64,000 bases of DNA from Rallus limicola (GCA_022605955.1 JAKCOZ010000001.1:100224211-100288210), one strand, 5' to 3'. Shown: positions 48,301-63,000, counted from the first letter of the stretch. Numbers and translations: made by a program. Notes: generated by a model not told the origin, from the sequence alone.

Positions 48301-51300
48301 CCTCCACAATTACTTTCTTTTTCCTCCAAAGCTGAAAAATTCTTACTTGTTGAATCATTGCTAAATACAGAAGCTGTTATGTATCTGTCTACTCTTTGCC
48401 CTTCCCCACTTTTGGGGTTTTTTTGCCCTTTCCATTTTCTACTTGGCCTGTTCGGTGAGGGAATAACCAGAACTATGTGCAGTGTTGATGGCAGAGGGTG
48501 TTGTATTTCATGGATTTTGATCTTAGTAGAGGCTGGATATTTAACTTTCTTCTCAGTTACTGATATCTCCTCATATCTTACTGGCCTTCTTAAGCTTAGC
48601 TAAATGCTTGCTACACTGAGTAGGATGAGAAGCTTTAGTTTTTTTCCTTTTTTGTTTAAAAGACAAATTGCTTCTGATACCATCAGGTTTGATGAAACTC
48701 TGTAAAATTTCAGAGAAAAGCCTCATGTCAGGGCAATACAAAGTTTAAAGTCTTCTCAGCAAACTAGTACTGCATCTCTTATTCCAGAGAGAGAGATTAA
48801 AGAGAAGGAGAAGTGAGTATAAATTAAAAACAACAAAACTCTGCAGTCAGGCAGAATTTGCCCTTGACTGGGCAGCGTAACGTTCAATGATACAGGAATA
48901 GGAGCTGAAGATGTGCTGAAAAACTGAGAAATTTATTGAGATCCTTCACGATTTTGGGCAAGGATATGAGGCAACAGGCTAGACAAAAATTAACGCCTTC
49001 TGCATAAATCACTGTTATGTACAGTGGTGTGTATGGGAGAGTAGGGGCTTCTTTCCTTTGGCCCCAGGAAAACACTGGGATTTTGACACTAGCTTGCATA
49101 ATTCCATGTAATTAATGGTAAAAATGTGAGCTCATTACCACCACAATGGAACAAAATTTAGAGAATCACAGGATACCTTTTTCTTGATGAAAATAGCTTC
49201 AGTTAGGATCTTACCATCATTAGTAAATAAAAAGAATGAGTTTTGTACACCTGAGCAGAACACTGTCTGAGGGAAGCGGGGCTCTTTTGTGGTTGGGGAT
49301 TTAACTTCAGATAGATATGAGAGACGTCAGTTCAAGAACATAACTAGCTTGGTTACGGGCTTTAAAGGTTTCACATGAATCACAGTGCATCCCTGAAGCA
49401 TCAGAAATTTTGCCCAGATTAGAACAGGATGTGCGAAACTTTATGATACACACAATTCAGAAAGTGGAGAAGGGGAAAGGAACAAGGAGACTTCATTTAT
49501 AGTAAATCATCTGCAAGGAAGAAATTCAGATGCAAGCCGCTCTTTTAAAGCTGGCATCAGAATCCAAAGTCACACTGTGTTTGAACAGAAACAGAGTGTT
49601 GTTGAATGGCTGTGTAATTACTTTCATTCTCAAATCAAAAGTGCTGTTATGCAGTGCATCATGTAATTAATTACTGTTACTAAATTATTAGGTCATGCAA
49701 GTATGAAACCCTGTATATAAAGTCAGCAGCCTGTAAGACTGCTAGGGAGAACCTTTTTTTAATACCAATAGAACATCGCAAATGAGCTTCACCAAATGAT
49801 AAGCACATGACTGGGGATGAAATGAAACAGACATATTAATCTCTTTTAAATAAAGCTAGCAGAAAGACTTGATGTACTTGATGCAAGAGAAGCTGTTGAA
49901 TGTCTTAATTCTTCATTTTAAAGGAAAGTGTCTTCAGTAAATTAATGAAGTTTTGATATACAAGTATAATGGCCAGTTTTTTTCCTAAGCCTTTCTGCAG
50001 CATAGCATCACTTTCATCTCTTCTGGAAAACATCTTACAATTTAATTATTAAGAAAAGTCAAGAGGATTACTTAATGGAAGAAATAAATCAGCAATGTTA
50101 TTAGAGCATGAAATCAAGTATATTGAATGTAAAACAGAACCCCTATATTATGTTTAGCTCATGTGTAGGCTTATTCAAGGCAATGGAAAAATGTGCATGA
50201 ATGTTACTTTTCAGAATTAAGTCCTTGAATAACTGTAGTGTCTGGACATAATAGTCATAGAGAAAAATCAGTTGTATAATAGTAATGATCACTGCTCCCT
50301 TGTTATTTTCTTAATGTTTAACTTGGTGTATTTGACCTGGTAAAATCTTCCTGTATAATCTTACTGAGAAAACTCCCTAAGCCTTTCCTTAAATCTGTCT
50401 TTATTGACAAACTTGTGGACTCCTGGACTTGACTGCGCCTGATAGGCATTTTTGGATGTGTTCATATTTATGCAGCCTAGTAAGGAGTATGGTGTATAGG
50501 CACAGAAACAGTAGTAAGACAGGTATGTCCTGAGCAAAGTAACATACTTAGGAAGAATAGGAGAAAGTCATTTCCACTAACTCTGCAAGTATGTCTATAA
50601 TGAAGAAATATGTACAAAGGGAAAATTGATTTGTTAACATTTTACAAGATAATTACATAGGAAATTATATAAAACAAGAAAAGAAAAAGGTTGGCTAATT
50701 TATTATTTGTCCTGAGCCGCTGCAAAATATTGAATAAAATGTACATGCTCTGATACTCTTGGACTGAAATCTACAGTAAGTAGTTACAGCTAGTTACTCC
50801 ACAACATCTTTTGTAAGTCAATAAAGATGTAAGTAGGACTGTGCTGCTCACCCCAAAAAACAGCTCTAGCAATAATATGGGAATGGATTAATTGGCAATA
50901 TTTATTTTGCTCTATCTTGATTCCTTTGCTACTATTTTTTTTTCTGTACGCAATAAGTAATTTATTGGTAAAGATATTTACCTGGAGTATGATAATGTAC
51001 TATATGCCAGAAAGAAATTTACAAATACGTTACTTTACTGACTTTCTACTGGCTGGGATTATATCTTCATATCTTCATTGAAAGAATCTGAAAAGAAATA
51101 ATTGACTATCTTTTGTGATTAAAATTAAGGTATAAAAAGATGAGGTAGGGTGTGGAAAGCTCTTTTTGTCTTAATGTCCTCTTATTTTCACCAAATCCTT
51201 CCTTAAGTTATTCTATTTATTTTTTCCTAAGGTTCAGTTTTCTCCTTACAATATTGTTTATTATTAGTTTAGCATATTTAGTGTATTTAAATATTTTTTT

Positions 51301-51619
51301 TAAGCATGAGTGTATAAAACTTGTTAGTGAGTTCAAAACTGATAAAGATTTCAATGTTCTGCTTAACAATTAAGAGTTTAGAAGATTATTACTGGTTTTC
51401 AGTGTTTTAATATTGCTGCATTTCAGGTAGAAATTGACATAAATTCAACTGTTTTTAAGGAACTAAGAGACTGAGACTTGTAATGAATGCATGGGATTAA
51501 AATTTCTGTGTTGGTAAAACACTTTTTTACTTTTTTCTTTTTTTTTTTTCCCCTGTAACACACTTTGCTCTGTTCTAGTGTTTATGCATTGGGTAGTTAC
51601 CTGGAAGGTAGCCTACATC
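45331..51619. other. Long AT-rich interval without recognised gene
   Basis: No gene or named repeat is defended in 6.3 kb. Low-complexity tracts are an A/C-rich stretch (46507-46575) and A16 (46659-46674). The region 45900-46080 is less AT-rich but shows no motif. 49590-49760 has AATTAATTA-type motifs of unknown meaning. Confidence 0.55.
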
Positions 51620-53205
51620 TTAGAATCATATAATCATGGAAGAGTTTGGGTTGGCAGGGACCTCAAAGAGCATCTAGTTCCAACCCCCTGCCATGGGCAG
51701 GAACACCCTCCACTAGACCAGGTTGCTCAAAGCCCCATCCAACCTGGCCTTGAACACTGCCAGGGAGGGGGTAGCCACAGCTTCTGGACAACCTCTTCCA
51801 ATGTCTCACCACCCTCACAGGGAAGAATTTCTTCCTAATGTCTAATCTGAATCTACCCTCTTTCAGTTTATAACCATTACCCCTTGTCCTCTCACCACAC
51901 ATAAAGTGATAAGATAGAGTCCCTCTCCATCTTTCCTGTAGGCCCCTTTTAAGTACTGAAAAGTGGCAATTAGATGTCCTAGAACCTTCTGTTCTCCAGG
52001 CTGAACAAGCCCAACTCTCTCAACCTTTCTTCATAGGAGAGGTGCTCCAGCCCTGTGATCATCCTGGTGGCCCTCCTCTGGACTCACTCCAATGAAATAT
52101 CTTTCTTGTACTGGAGACCCCAGAGTAGAGAGGAAGATTCATGTCCCTTGACCTGTTGGTCATGCTGGTTTTGATATGGCCCAGCATATGGTTCACTTTC
52201 TGGTCTGCAAGTGCACATGGCTGACTCATGTTGAGATTTTCATCAACCAATACCTGCAAGCCCTTCTCCTCAGAGCAGCTCTTAATCCATTCTCCACCCA
52301 GCCTATAGTTGTGCTTGGGATTGCCCCAACCCATGCGCAGGACCTTGCACTTCACCTTGCTGAACTTCATGTAGTTTTCACAGGCCCACCTCTCAATCTG
52401 GTTAAGGTCCCTCTGTATGGCATCCCCTCCAGCATGTTGACCACACCATACAGCCCAGTGTCACCAGCAAACTTGCTGAGGGTGCACAGATGCACTTGAT
52501 CCCACTATCCATGTCTGTGACAAACAGTAACAGTCTCAGTACTGACCCCTGAGGTATGCCAATCATCATTATTCTCCATTTGGACATTGAGCTGTACACA
52601 TCAACTCTTTGAGTGCTACCATCTAGCCAATTTCTTATCCAGTGAATGGTCTATCCATCAAATCCATGTCTCTCCAATTTAAGGATAAGGATGTTGTGCA
52701 GAACAGTCAAATGCTTTGTGCAAGTCCAGGTAATGATGTCAGTTGCTCTTCAACTTATCCACCAACTGTGTAATGCTCTTGTAAGTGGCCACCTAATTTC
52801 TTAGTCCCCATTTGCCTTCAGTGAAACCATGGTGGCTGACACCAATAACCTCCTGCCCTTCTATGTGCCTGAGCATAGTTTCCAGGAAAATCTGTTCCAT
52901 GATCCTGCTAGCCACAGGAGTGAGATTAATAAGCCTGTAGTTCTCCAGGTCTTCCTTTTTTCCCTTTTTTAAAAATGGGGGTTGTTTACCTTTCTCCAGT
53001 CAGTGGGAACTTCGCTGGATGACTTCTCAAAGATGATGGAGAGTGGCTTAGCCCCTTCATCCACCAGTTCCCTCATGACCTGTGGATGTATCTGATCAGG
53101 TCCAATGGACTTTTGCTCCTTGAGGATCCTTAGATGTTCTTGAACCTGACCTTCTCCTTCTCTAGTTCTTCATTCTCCCAGTCCCTGCCTTTGCCAATGT
53201 CCTGT
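51620..53205 (-). mobile_element. CR1 LINE fragment, about 1.6 kb, minus strand
   Basis: From its 3' end at 51620 (TTAGAATCATATAATCATGG) the minus strand covers the 3' UTR, ORF2 C-terminus ('MKFSKVKCKVL', then 'VDENLNMSQPCAL' in frame 52059-52370), RT motifs B/C region and the start of RT. The leftmost coding block resembles '[13 protein letters not shown]...PLSIIFEKS' near 53030-53110. It breaks off near 53205, so the endonuclease and ORF1 are absent. Many indels and stops show it is old. It is the second longest CR1 piece here. Confidence 0.92.
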
Positions 53206-53605
53206 TCTTGCTTTCTGTAATTTGTAGTAATTATATCTAAACCCAAACATGAATGTTATTATTTGGAAATAATAATGTGACAGAGTTCAAACTATTTGAT
53301 TATAGTATCATTTTTCTATTTCCAAGTGGCTTTGATGCAATATTATTCCTTTTTGATTGTGGAATAGTGGGCCATTATCACATACATTTTCATTACTTTT
53401 GTAAAGAGTGGTCAGAAGTGTGATTTATTTTTCCCCTGATGTTGCATATCTACAGTGAAAATACTGTATCAGGCAAGCTATCAGGCTATTTTTGTAGTCA
53501 CTGAAGAAAAAAGAATGACTCATTTGACCATTCTCAGCTATTTATTTAGAGTTAGACAAACTGTGCCCAAAGGTTTCATTTTTCCTTTTTTCTAAAGTGA
53601 ACTTC
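53206..53605. other. AT-rich spacer between CR1 and LTR-A
   Basis: Four hundred bases without recognisable feature. The last five bases (ACTTC) form one side of the duplication flanking the LTR. Confidence 0.6.
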
Positions 53606-54178
53606 TGCCCTGGTTTCAGTTGAGATGGAGTTAATTTTCTTTCTTGCACATCACTGATTTAGTGCTGTAGTGATGTGTTTTGAATTTAGTTTGAGAATAT
53701 TGTTGATAACACATTTATATTTTTAGCTGTTGCTAGGTTGTTGCAGTGCCTACACTAAGCCAAGGACTTTTCAGCTCCTCACGCCCTGCCAGGTGCACCA
53801 GAAGCTGGGAGACCACAGCCAGGGCAGCTGGCCCAGGCTGGCTAGAGGGATGACCCCTGCCACAGAGCCTCGTCCTCTGGGTAGAACTGGGGAAGTGAGC
53901 TGGGAGAGGGTATTCTTGTTCAGAAGTAGAGTGGACAATGGGTTGTGGGGTTTTTTCCTTCCTTTTGCATGTGGTGAGCAATTGCATTTGTGCACCACTT
54001 GTTTCTTATTTTTATTATTGTCATTGTAGTTGTTATTGTCTGCCTTGTTATCCTGTTAAACTGTCTTTATCTCAATTCATGAGGTTTTCTTCCATTCTGC
54101 TCCCCATCCCCTTAGGTGGGGAAGGGTGAGTGAGTGTCTGCCTGGTGCTTAGTTACTGGCAGGGGTTAAATCACAACA
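53606..54178 (+). mobile_element. ERV LTR-A solo copy (573 bp)
   Basis: It starts TGCCCTGGTTTCAGTTGAGATGG and ends GTTAAATCACAACA. Flanks ACTTC and ACTTA match at 4 of 5 bases, again a 5-bp duplication. It contains 'gttgcagtgcctacactaagccaaggacttttcagctcctca', 'ggtgagcaattgcatttgtgca' and 'ctgtctttatctcaattcatgaggttttctt'. The poly(A) signal region reads GTTAAA, one base from the usual ATTAAA. No PBS follows, so it is a solo LTR. Confidence 0.92.
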
Positions 54179-56272
54179 ACTTAGATGAATAGCTTAAATG
54201 GAGATGTCTGTACTGTTAAAAATCAGAAACTTGGTGATATCATGCTGAATGGTATTATGTAAGGAAGAACTAGAGTGTGGTTTCAGACCAGCAGTGTGTG
54301 CTATAAAATTTCCTCTTTTCCTTGACTAGTTATGTGGATTTTTTTAATATGCAAAGAAGGGGACACACAAGAAAAGTAAGAGCTGGTATTTTTAGCAAAA
54401 TGGATTCTTGGCTCCTATACAGATGACTTGAAAGGTTTAACACAAGTAGATAAAACAGAGTTGTCCACTAGACTTCTCAGAGGAAGAATTTTTCATTTAG
54501 AAAATGTGGGGAATATCCTTCTTGTTTCCAATATTCCAGTTCTATGGAGAACTGTTTCCAGTGTGCTTTACAGTATTGTATTTTCATATATGATACCCAC
54601 AGTAGCTGTGTTCATGCAGATTATCACTGTGGTTGCATGTGGCAGACCAAAGAATAAATATGTGGTTTGAAGAATGGGGAAAAAGGAGAAAATTGGTCTG
54701 TATAAGCACATAGTCTATGCCCTCTGTTCTTATTTTAAATATCTATCTTACCTTTGTGCATTAAGGTTGAAGAAGAATTTAGGTTCAGTCCAGTTAAGAG
54801 CTTGAGTGTGCATGAAAATGATAAAAAATGTGGAAGTATGAATAGAAATCTCAAGAACAGCAGTGGAATGGTGTAGATCCAGCTTTGGAAAGCAGGTATA
54901 TGACACGGGGCATTCCTTCATGGAAGTAAACTCCTGTATATATATAAAATGATTACACTTTACTCTTGTTAGGAAAGGTCTGTCTGCTAGGTTGTTGTTT
55001 TTTTCAAATTGCTGTAGTGTCTGAAGGAGGGCTGTGTAGGGGGGTGTGAGTGTGTGTAATTTCTGACTTTTGTGTTAGGGAAGAAAAAGGAAAATCTAAA
55101 CAAATATACTGCAGTGTTAAGGATGTTTGTGAGGGAAGTAAAATCAGAAATATACAAATATTGAAGAAAGTTTGCTCATGTGTTCTTCTAAGTCTTTATT
55201 ATTATATAATCGCTAATAAAGAAATTTCATCAGAAGGAAAAAACCTAAACCTATAGGGTATGTGCTGAGGAGGGAATTATTTATTTATGCTCATATCAAT
55301 TAATTTTTAGGTCAGTGAACGAGAACTGAGTATAGTTAATTGGAAGAGAGTCTGTTTTCATTACAGGTTCCAAACTAATTTCCAGGGATGTATAGAAGGA
55401 AAATGCTGTTGGTTGGTTCATTGGTTGCTGAACAGTGGGCAAGGAAGGCAAGATGAAGCTAATTATTTTGAATCACTACCATTGTACAAAAAGATAGTTT
55501 AATTATTAATTCACTATATAGAGTTCCTATGAAAAGTGAGGAAAATCTAGGTTTAACTGTTTTTTTAATAATTTATAACATTCAGGTCTATATTGTACTA
55601 TAATTCTGTAGTAGAAAATCCTCTCTGCATATGTGTGTGTGATTATTGTTGCCTTCTGTGTAGTCCAGCATGTCTGTTGAAGGAGGTGGTACCACCACTG
55701 TGGTATAGTATTGACATTTCATGATGCACATGAGTTTATATTCCCCAAAACAACACATACTTTTTGTGATTGTGGGATCTGAAAGCTAAAGCTGGTGACT
55801 TTTTGGAGTCATAGCATCCAATAGAGTTGACTAGAGGCAGAAGTTGACATTTTTGGAACAACTTTTGTTACTTTTTTTCCTTGACGTTAATGAAACCATT
55901 ATTTGGGGAGTATAGAATATGGGAGAAACTTGATCCAACTGAAGTTAACAAAGTTTCAATGTACTTTTAAAAGAGAGATTTATTTTTAATTCTTGACATT
56001 TTTAAACTTTCTTGGAAAATAGAAATGTTAATGCTGCATCATGCTGTTCCTCATAGTCTGTATTCCCTTGGTATGATATGTCATCACTAAGTGTGTCTTT
56101 CTATCTTATGTTGCAAATAAAGCAGATACCTGATTCAAAGATAATGATATACATTAAATAAATTAAAAGTGAAAGCAGTAAATTGTTCTGAGATGAGAAT
56201 ATGATAAATGCTTTTAATTATTTCATTTCAGTATTAAGAATTTTTTTTAAAAATATAATAAATTTGTTATGT
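54179..56272. other. AT-rich sequence without recognised gene
   Basis: No gene or named repeat. Short TG-rich stretches occur near 55030-55060 and 55630-55645. Confidence 0.6.
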
Positions 56273-57000
56273 ATCATTGAATCATAGAATGGTTTGGGTT
56301 GGAAGGCACCTTAATGATCATCAAGCTCTAATCCCCCTGCCATGGGCAGGGACACCTGTCATTAGATCAGGTTGATCAAGGCCCCAGACAACCTGGCCTT
56401 GGACACTTCCAGGGAGGGGGCACTTCCCTGGGCAACCTGTTCTAGTGCCTTACCACCTTCATAATGAAGAATTTCTTCCTAATATCCAATCTAAATCTAA
56501 ACCCTTCCTATTTAAAACCATTCTCCCCATATCCTAGCATTACATGCCCTTCTAAAAAGTCCCTCCCCAGCTTTCTTGTAGGCCCTCTTCAGGTACTGGA
56601 AGGCTGCTATAACATCTCCCCAGAGACTTCTCTTCTCCAAGATTAACAAGCCAAACTGTCTCACCGTGTCTTCATAGGAGAGGTGCTCCAGCCCTCCAAT
56701 CATCTTCATTTCCCTCCTCTGGACCCACTCCAACAGTTCCATGTCGTTCTTATGTTGGGGACTCCAGAACCGGACACAGTACTCTAGGTGGGGTATCACG
56801 AGATGGAGTAGAGGGAGAGAATCACATCCCTTGACCTTCTGGCCACTCTCCTTTTGACGCAGCCCAGGAGGCCAACAGCACACATTGTCAGCTCATGTTG
56901 AGCTTCTCATCCACCAGCACCCCTAAGTCCTTCTCTGCAAGGCTGCTCTCTATTACATCATCTCCCAGCCTGAATTGATGATGAGGATTATGTGTGATAC
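56273..57000 (-). mobile_element. CR1 LINE fragment, 3' end, minus strand
   Basis: The + strand begins ATCATTGAATCATAGAATGGTTTGGGTTGGAAGG, the reverse complement of the CR1 terminus. Minus-strand frame 56512-56883 contains 'HLEYCVRFWSPQHKND', '[28 protein letters not shown]', CR1 ORF2 C-terminal motifs. It is truncated near 57000 after a segment for the RT thumb. It carries several substitutions but few stops in that frame. Confidence 0.92.
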
Positions 57001-60000
57001 TAACAATAGTACAATTTCTGACAGTCTCCAGAAATTCCAACAAAAATTAATGTTTCTTATACTAACCTTAATTCACAAATTTCAGTTTATATCGTCATGA
57101 AGTTGCATTACAAACTCAAAAATACTCACTATAGATCTGTAGGTATTGGTTCTAGTATAACATACAGCAGTCTCTCTTAAGAGTGCTACACTTCACAGAA
57201 GGAATCAGAGATGATCTATACTGATCTCAGGACTTGGAAATCGTGAATGTAGCCTAAAGTCATACTTTCATTCACTCTTTCTATCCTCATTTCCCACAAT
57301 TCTAGGAACAGGATTCAGTATATAATGGCCAGATAGCTATGAAAAGAAGTTGTCAGTTGAAGAAGTATATTAAATTGATGCTTAATAAGTCTGACACACA
57401 TTATTTCTGACTATCTTTATTGAGGCATTTTTAATTTTGACTATACTGAAGCGAAAAAAGGAAGTAGCATCTGTGAAGAAAACAGAAGAAACTGACAGAA
57501 TGAAAAAGAAATTTCTCCGTAGGTTAATGCAATTGTTCAGAAGATGATAAAGCAAAGGATGGTTCCTCCCATGTGGTGGTACTTTGAATTCAATGCCCAG
57601 TCACTCAGCATGCACCAAAGTCCAGCATGTTGGAATCTGCTGCCTCGAAGTCCTCTGTCCTCCCAGTTTCCTCTTCTCTCAGGCTTTGTGCTCAGATCTG
57701 ATGCAGAAAAAATGCAGGTATCTATTGCCCTCTATCTACCACTTGCTTTTTCACAAGGGAGTAGGTTATCAAACTGAAAAGCTATGTTTTTTGTGTTACA
57801 GAATTTAGGGGAGCTTAACTGCAGAGTCATGCAAACCAGTATAAATGAATACCAGCTCAGGTTCACACTCAAATGAATTGGGTGTTTCAGAGCTGGAGTA
57901 TTACCAGCTAAGATGTGTTTGCTCTCTCTGATCACCAAGTAGGCCAATGGATGAGCTTCCTGGAAGGATAAGGCAACTTCTATGATGAATCACCATGAAA
58001 TCCTAGTGATCAGCAAGAGGTGAGGACTTGTGTAGGGAAGCCCTATACTCACTGCTCCTTCGGGAGTCTCAGGCTGAGGTTTAAGTTCAGTTGAGTGAGA
58101 AAGGAAGCAAGCTTTGCCTTCAGGTCTGCAGGATATCCTGTGTTGTAAGGTGATGAAGAAAAAGCATTAAAAATCTTCATGTTCAGAAAATTGTCATTTT
58201 GACTTCTCACATACATTTCAGGAGCATGTTGAAAATCAATTTAAGTCCTTCATTAAATATGCCTTCACAAAGCAGGAAAAGTTTTTATTTGAAAATGAAA
58301 ATTTTCTTCCAAGATGCTAGTATTTCAGGCTTTGTCAGTGTATTTGTGCATTATTGGGCTACTGAGAACCTTGCAAAAATTGAGCTTCAAGTATCTCTTG
58401 CCTCTGTTTTACTTTGCTCTCCAACTGTACTTCATTTCATGTACTGCGATACTGCTCCTTGTGAAAAGCCAACAAGGATGATCACATTCTGTTGAGTAAC
58501 TGTAGCAGAAATGTAGGATTTGGGTTTTTTTTTCTTTTTATAACAGAAATTTTCTTCCTTATACCTAAAGTATGGCATACCCTTCTCTCTTTAAGCTTTC
58601 CCCCTGGTTTGGTCTACACAGGCTGTGGAGAGACCTGGCTGATATGATGGGTGACAGATAGGACAGTATACCAGCTCCTCAGCACAGGACATGAGAAAGA
58701 AACTTCTACTATGTCCTCCCTACAGGAAACACAGTAAGATAAATGGCAACTTCTTGTGGTGCTCATCTCATACTATGAAAACTGACTTGGATTATAATAA
58801 ATTTTTTATGTTTATTTTAAAATAATGATAAATCTAGCAGCGGTGATCAGATCATATTGGTTTTATCTCTACTGTGAGATGTTCATACATAACTCCTCTG
58901 CACAGCTTCATAGAAAATGTTTCCTTTCTGAAGAATATCTGGCAGGAAGCTGAGCTCTTTGGTAGGAGAAGGAAAGAGAGTTATGATTTTCTTCGGGTAA
59001 CCTTGAAACAAATGGAATGCAGAATGCTCAATATTCACCTTGAAAAGTTGTTTTCATTTTCTGTGTCCAGATATTTAAGGGTTTGGTTAGTTCTTCAGAG
59101 AAATCACTACTTCCCATGATTATATGATTCCACTGGAAGAAAATGAAAGTTAATACTATATTCAGCACCACTATGACTTAAGTAAGCTGGAAAACAGAAA
59201 TATCTATCAGTTTCCTTCAAACATGTCAGCCTGACTGTGGGGTTAAAGAAATCCCTGTGAAGGTCTGGGTTTATGTTCAGTGTGTCAGTTATGAAGGAAA
59301 TGAATGAATGGCTTAACATATGAGGAATGCTTGTAAAAGAACAGTGGAGGTAATAACTTCTTGCTGTTTTAAGAATTGGAGATTCGGGATCTCCAAGCAC
59401 TTGCTGAGCTATAATATATAAAAAGAAAAAAAAAAAATAATTTATGGATGGATGATGCCAGCTGCTGTTGTCAAGGGTCCAGATAAACTAATTAGGTTTA
59501 AAAAAATATAATAAGAATAATTAATGAATCACTATTTTCTCAGTTCACAAAATATTTTGTTCCTTGTTTGACTTGGGGTTGTTTTTAAAAGATCAGCAAC
59601 AAAGAAGAAAGAGTATATAGAAATATGTGTGTCAAAGAATATATGAAAGAATTAATAATTATGGATTTCAGATATACTTCTCCTTTCACTTTTTTAATTA
59701 ATTCATAGTTTAACACTATCAATGTTATTTATGATATACATTTTTTGAGTATCCTGCTAAATAAAAGAGACAAGGTAACCAGCCATTTTTCCCTCTCTAC
59801 GAAACTATTTTTAAAAGTCAGTACCAGATTAAACCCCCTGCTATTCAGATCATTATTGCTTAAACTAAGTCCTCTGAGGAGGGCAATATTCTGCAATCTC
59901 TCCCTGCTTTCTCTAAGAGTGGATGTTAGTTTCAAAATACTGCAGGCAGCACAATGAATATTCAATGAGAAGTCTGCCTGTGACACCTGCTTCTGTAGAG

Positions 60001-63000
60001 TTTTAAGACTGACTTTAAAAGCTGACAGAGGAATGGTATTATGTGCCTGTAAAAGCAATGAGTTTCATTTAAGGAGATATATATTAAAGCTGTCATGGGT
60101 GGCCTGATTAATGTAGCACCTCAGTGAATTTATTATTTCCCAAGAAGCAGCACCAAGCAATATTTTATGTCAAAAACATGTATCAGGATTGATCCTCCTG
60201 TTAAAACCTCAGTTTTATGGCTAATCTTCTGATTCTGTCAGCAAAATGGATGTTAATTCTTAGTTGGATTTTTTTAGATTTAAAAAAATGTATGTTTGAA
60301 GTTATGTATATATTTGTATTTATCACAAAATTGCACTGTAACTAAGAGAAGTGCATTGTGACTTTTATGTAGAATTAGTAAAGTTTGGATGTGCAACATC
60401 AAAGGGGAAAGACCAATTGTGTGTGTTGAATCTGCTTAATCGTTAGGATTCTTCAGAGACAAGTACATCTGATATCTATCACAATCACATGCATTACCAA
60501 ACAACAGCAGTGCTGTGCCAAAGAAAAACAACCCAATGTAAGAAAGCAATGTATTATATGCCATTTAGTAAATGACTGATTAAGCATGTCGTGCCAGGAA
60601 CTGGATCTTCTTGTGATGTGTACAGTGTGTGTATATACACACACAAACATGTTTTTTATGTATTTATCTTCTTCCTAGATGAGTTATCAGATGCACAATG
60701 TCCACATACATGCTAACAGCTTGGGAAGTGACGAAAAGATTAGTGAGGCAAATCATTTCATCTGCTCAGGAGAGTTAGCTAAATTGCTTTAAACAAAGAG
60801 TTGTCACGGGCAGAAAAGAATCTGAGAGGTGCTGGTAACCAAAGTATTTCCTTCCTTGGATCCACGTTATGAGATCTAATAGATGGGGGACTTGCAATCT
60901 CATGCAGCAGCACCCTAAATAGAAAAGGAGTCGGTGTTGGATGAAACCTGGTTATTTACAATGTTAATGGGGTTATTAAAATGAGCTCATGTGTCTTCGG
61001 TGAAAGTCAGTGGGTTACCAAACACATGCTGTAACTTGTTGAATTTTATTAGGTGGAAAACTTAGAGCTAAAGCAAATTATCTTTTCTTTCAGATTCTTC
61101 TTCTCTGCTTTGGTAAACTGTCTGCATTACTCTTAACCATAGTGGTAGAGAATCTCCCTTGGAAAGCAGAAGCAGCTTAATTGTGTCAGGATGGAGTGGG
61201 ATGGTTTCTGGCAAGGCAGCAGGCAGGTGAATTAGAAACCTTGTGCTGGGTTCCCTGTTAGCATAGTTCTCTTCCTTCCTGGACCTCATCCCCTGCCATC
61301 TGTCGCTGTGATCAGGGATGGTAGGAGAAGGGAGAATACACGTGGCTTTTCAAACCCTTCTTCTTGACTATGACGCTTAAGAAGGTGAGAAGGGATTTCT
61401 TTGTGTGTGTTCAGAAGCTTCAAATCTAAAAGTGTGTTCATTTTTTTTATTATTAATATCAAACTGCTACTTATTAGAGTGAAACACTCGTATGACCTTA
61501 GATATACCTATAAATACAGTCGTGTGTGTATGTTCAGGGAGTACATGCCACTTTCAGTATGCCCCCAATAGCAATGATGTGAAATTAAAATTGATTGTTG
61601 CACCATTGAGACTATGATGGACTGTTGGTATGCTAAGGAGCAAAAATACTTTCTGTTTTCTGTCATTGTCTTGCACATGTGTATGTTGGTGGTTAGCTGC
61701 TGCCAAAATCTCACGTACCAGACTGAAAAATTACAGGCTGAGATTTCATTTAATGCATGAATGCATGTGGGTCATTGAGGGGAAGGGGGCCAGGGTTATG
61801 GGTGATGTGTGTTTTGTTTTGGTTTTGTTTACATTATTGGCATAAATTGACCAGTAGCAGCTGTGAATACAGTTTTGCTTATTTTTATAATCTTAAACCA
61901 ACTATCACATATCACTTCTTAATACACAATACCTGTAGAGTAGCATTCCTTTTTGACTTATGTAGAAATACTTGCAAAAAGGAATGTTTTCATGTATCTT
62001 GTATTACCCTTTTTTGTCTTCTAGGGGAGAGGTTAAAGTGACCTGATAAATGAAGACTGCTAATGTCAAAGTGTCTAATAATTTTTTACAAAAAGGTTTA
62101 AGAAACAAACAGAGAGATGCTCAGTGCATACTAGCTCTGGATGAGAGCTACCACTTTTTTTTGGAAGGAGGTATCCTGAAACCTCCTAATTCTTCTCTCA
62201 AGGTATCGTGTATAGAGGTACACAGCCTGTATTTGTTCTTGTACTAAAGCATTCAATAAAGTTGCAGTGTGCTTATATGAATGCATGAAAAGTCACATTG
62301 TGCAATCCCACGGCTTACATCCTGCCTTTCTTAAGGTGATGTCACAGGCAGCTGTAGCAAAGTTGTTCTTCCTTTTGAAATCTTGCTGTGGCCGAGGAGA
62401 ACAAGAAGAATTGCTCCCCTGAAAAAAATCTTAAAAGCATTTCAGTGACGTGTAACATGCTTGCTGAAATGTGTGGTGCTGGAGATCAAACAGGCTATTT
62501 TCTAGCCAACAACCAGTTCTCATCTCTGCAGTCTTGTTGACTGCTGTTTGGCACCCCATGTCTTGTACTTTGCAGTACAGATTGCTTTCTGCACACATTT
62601 GCTGTATCACTGTGTGAATGCAGGTAACAGAGAGGATACATTCCAAGTCTAATTTAACTTTAGATTTGGAACTGGAGAAGCAGAAATCACCCCCCCCAAC
62701 CAAGTAATGACCAATTTTATTCCTCTTTGTTATTACATACGAAAGCACAGAAACCAAATGTATTCATGGGGAGTCCCCGAGAACAATAAAACTCATTCAG
62801 TCTGACAAATTATATGAAGCACTCATTATACTAATGTGAATTAATGGTACTATTAACTGAAAAAATAGTTATTTAGGTTAATATACTGCTTTCCTTTCCT
62901 CTTTTAATAAACATTGTACATCTTTGAACGTAAAGCCATGTGATATTGTAGTCTCTTCTCATTGCATTCATCTCTTGGTACTTTGGCTTGCTTTATGCAT

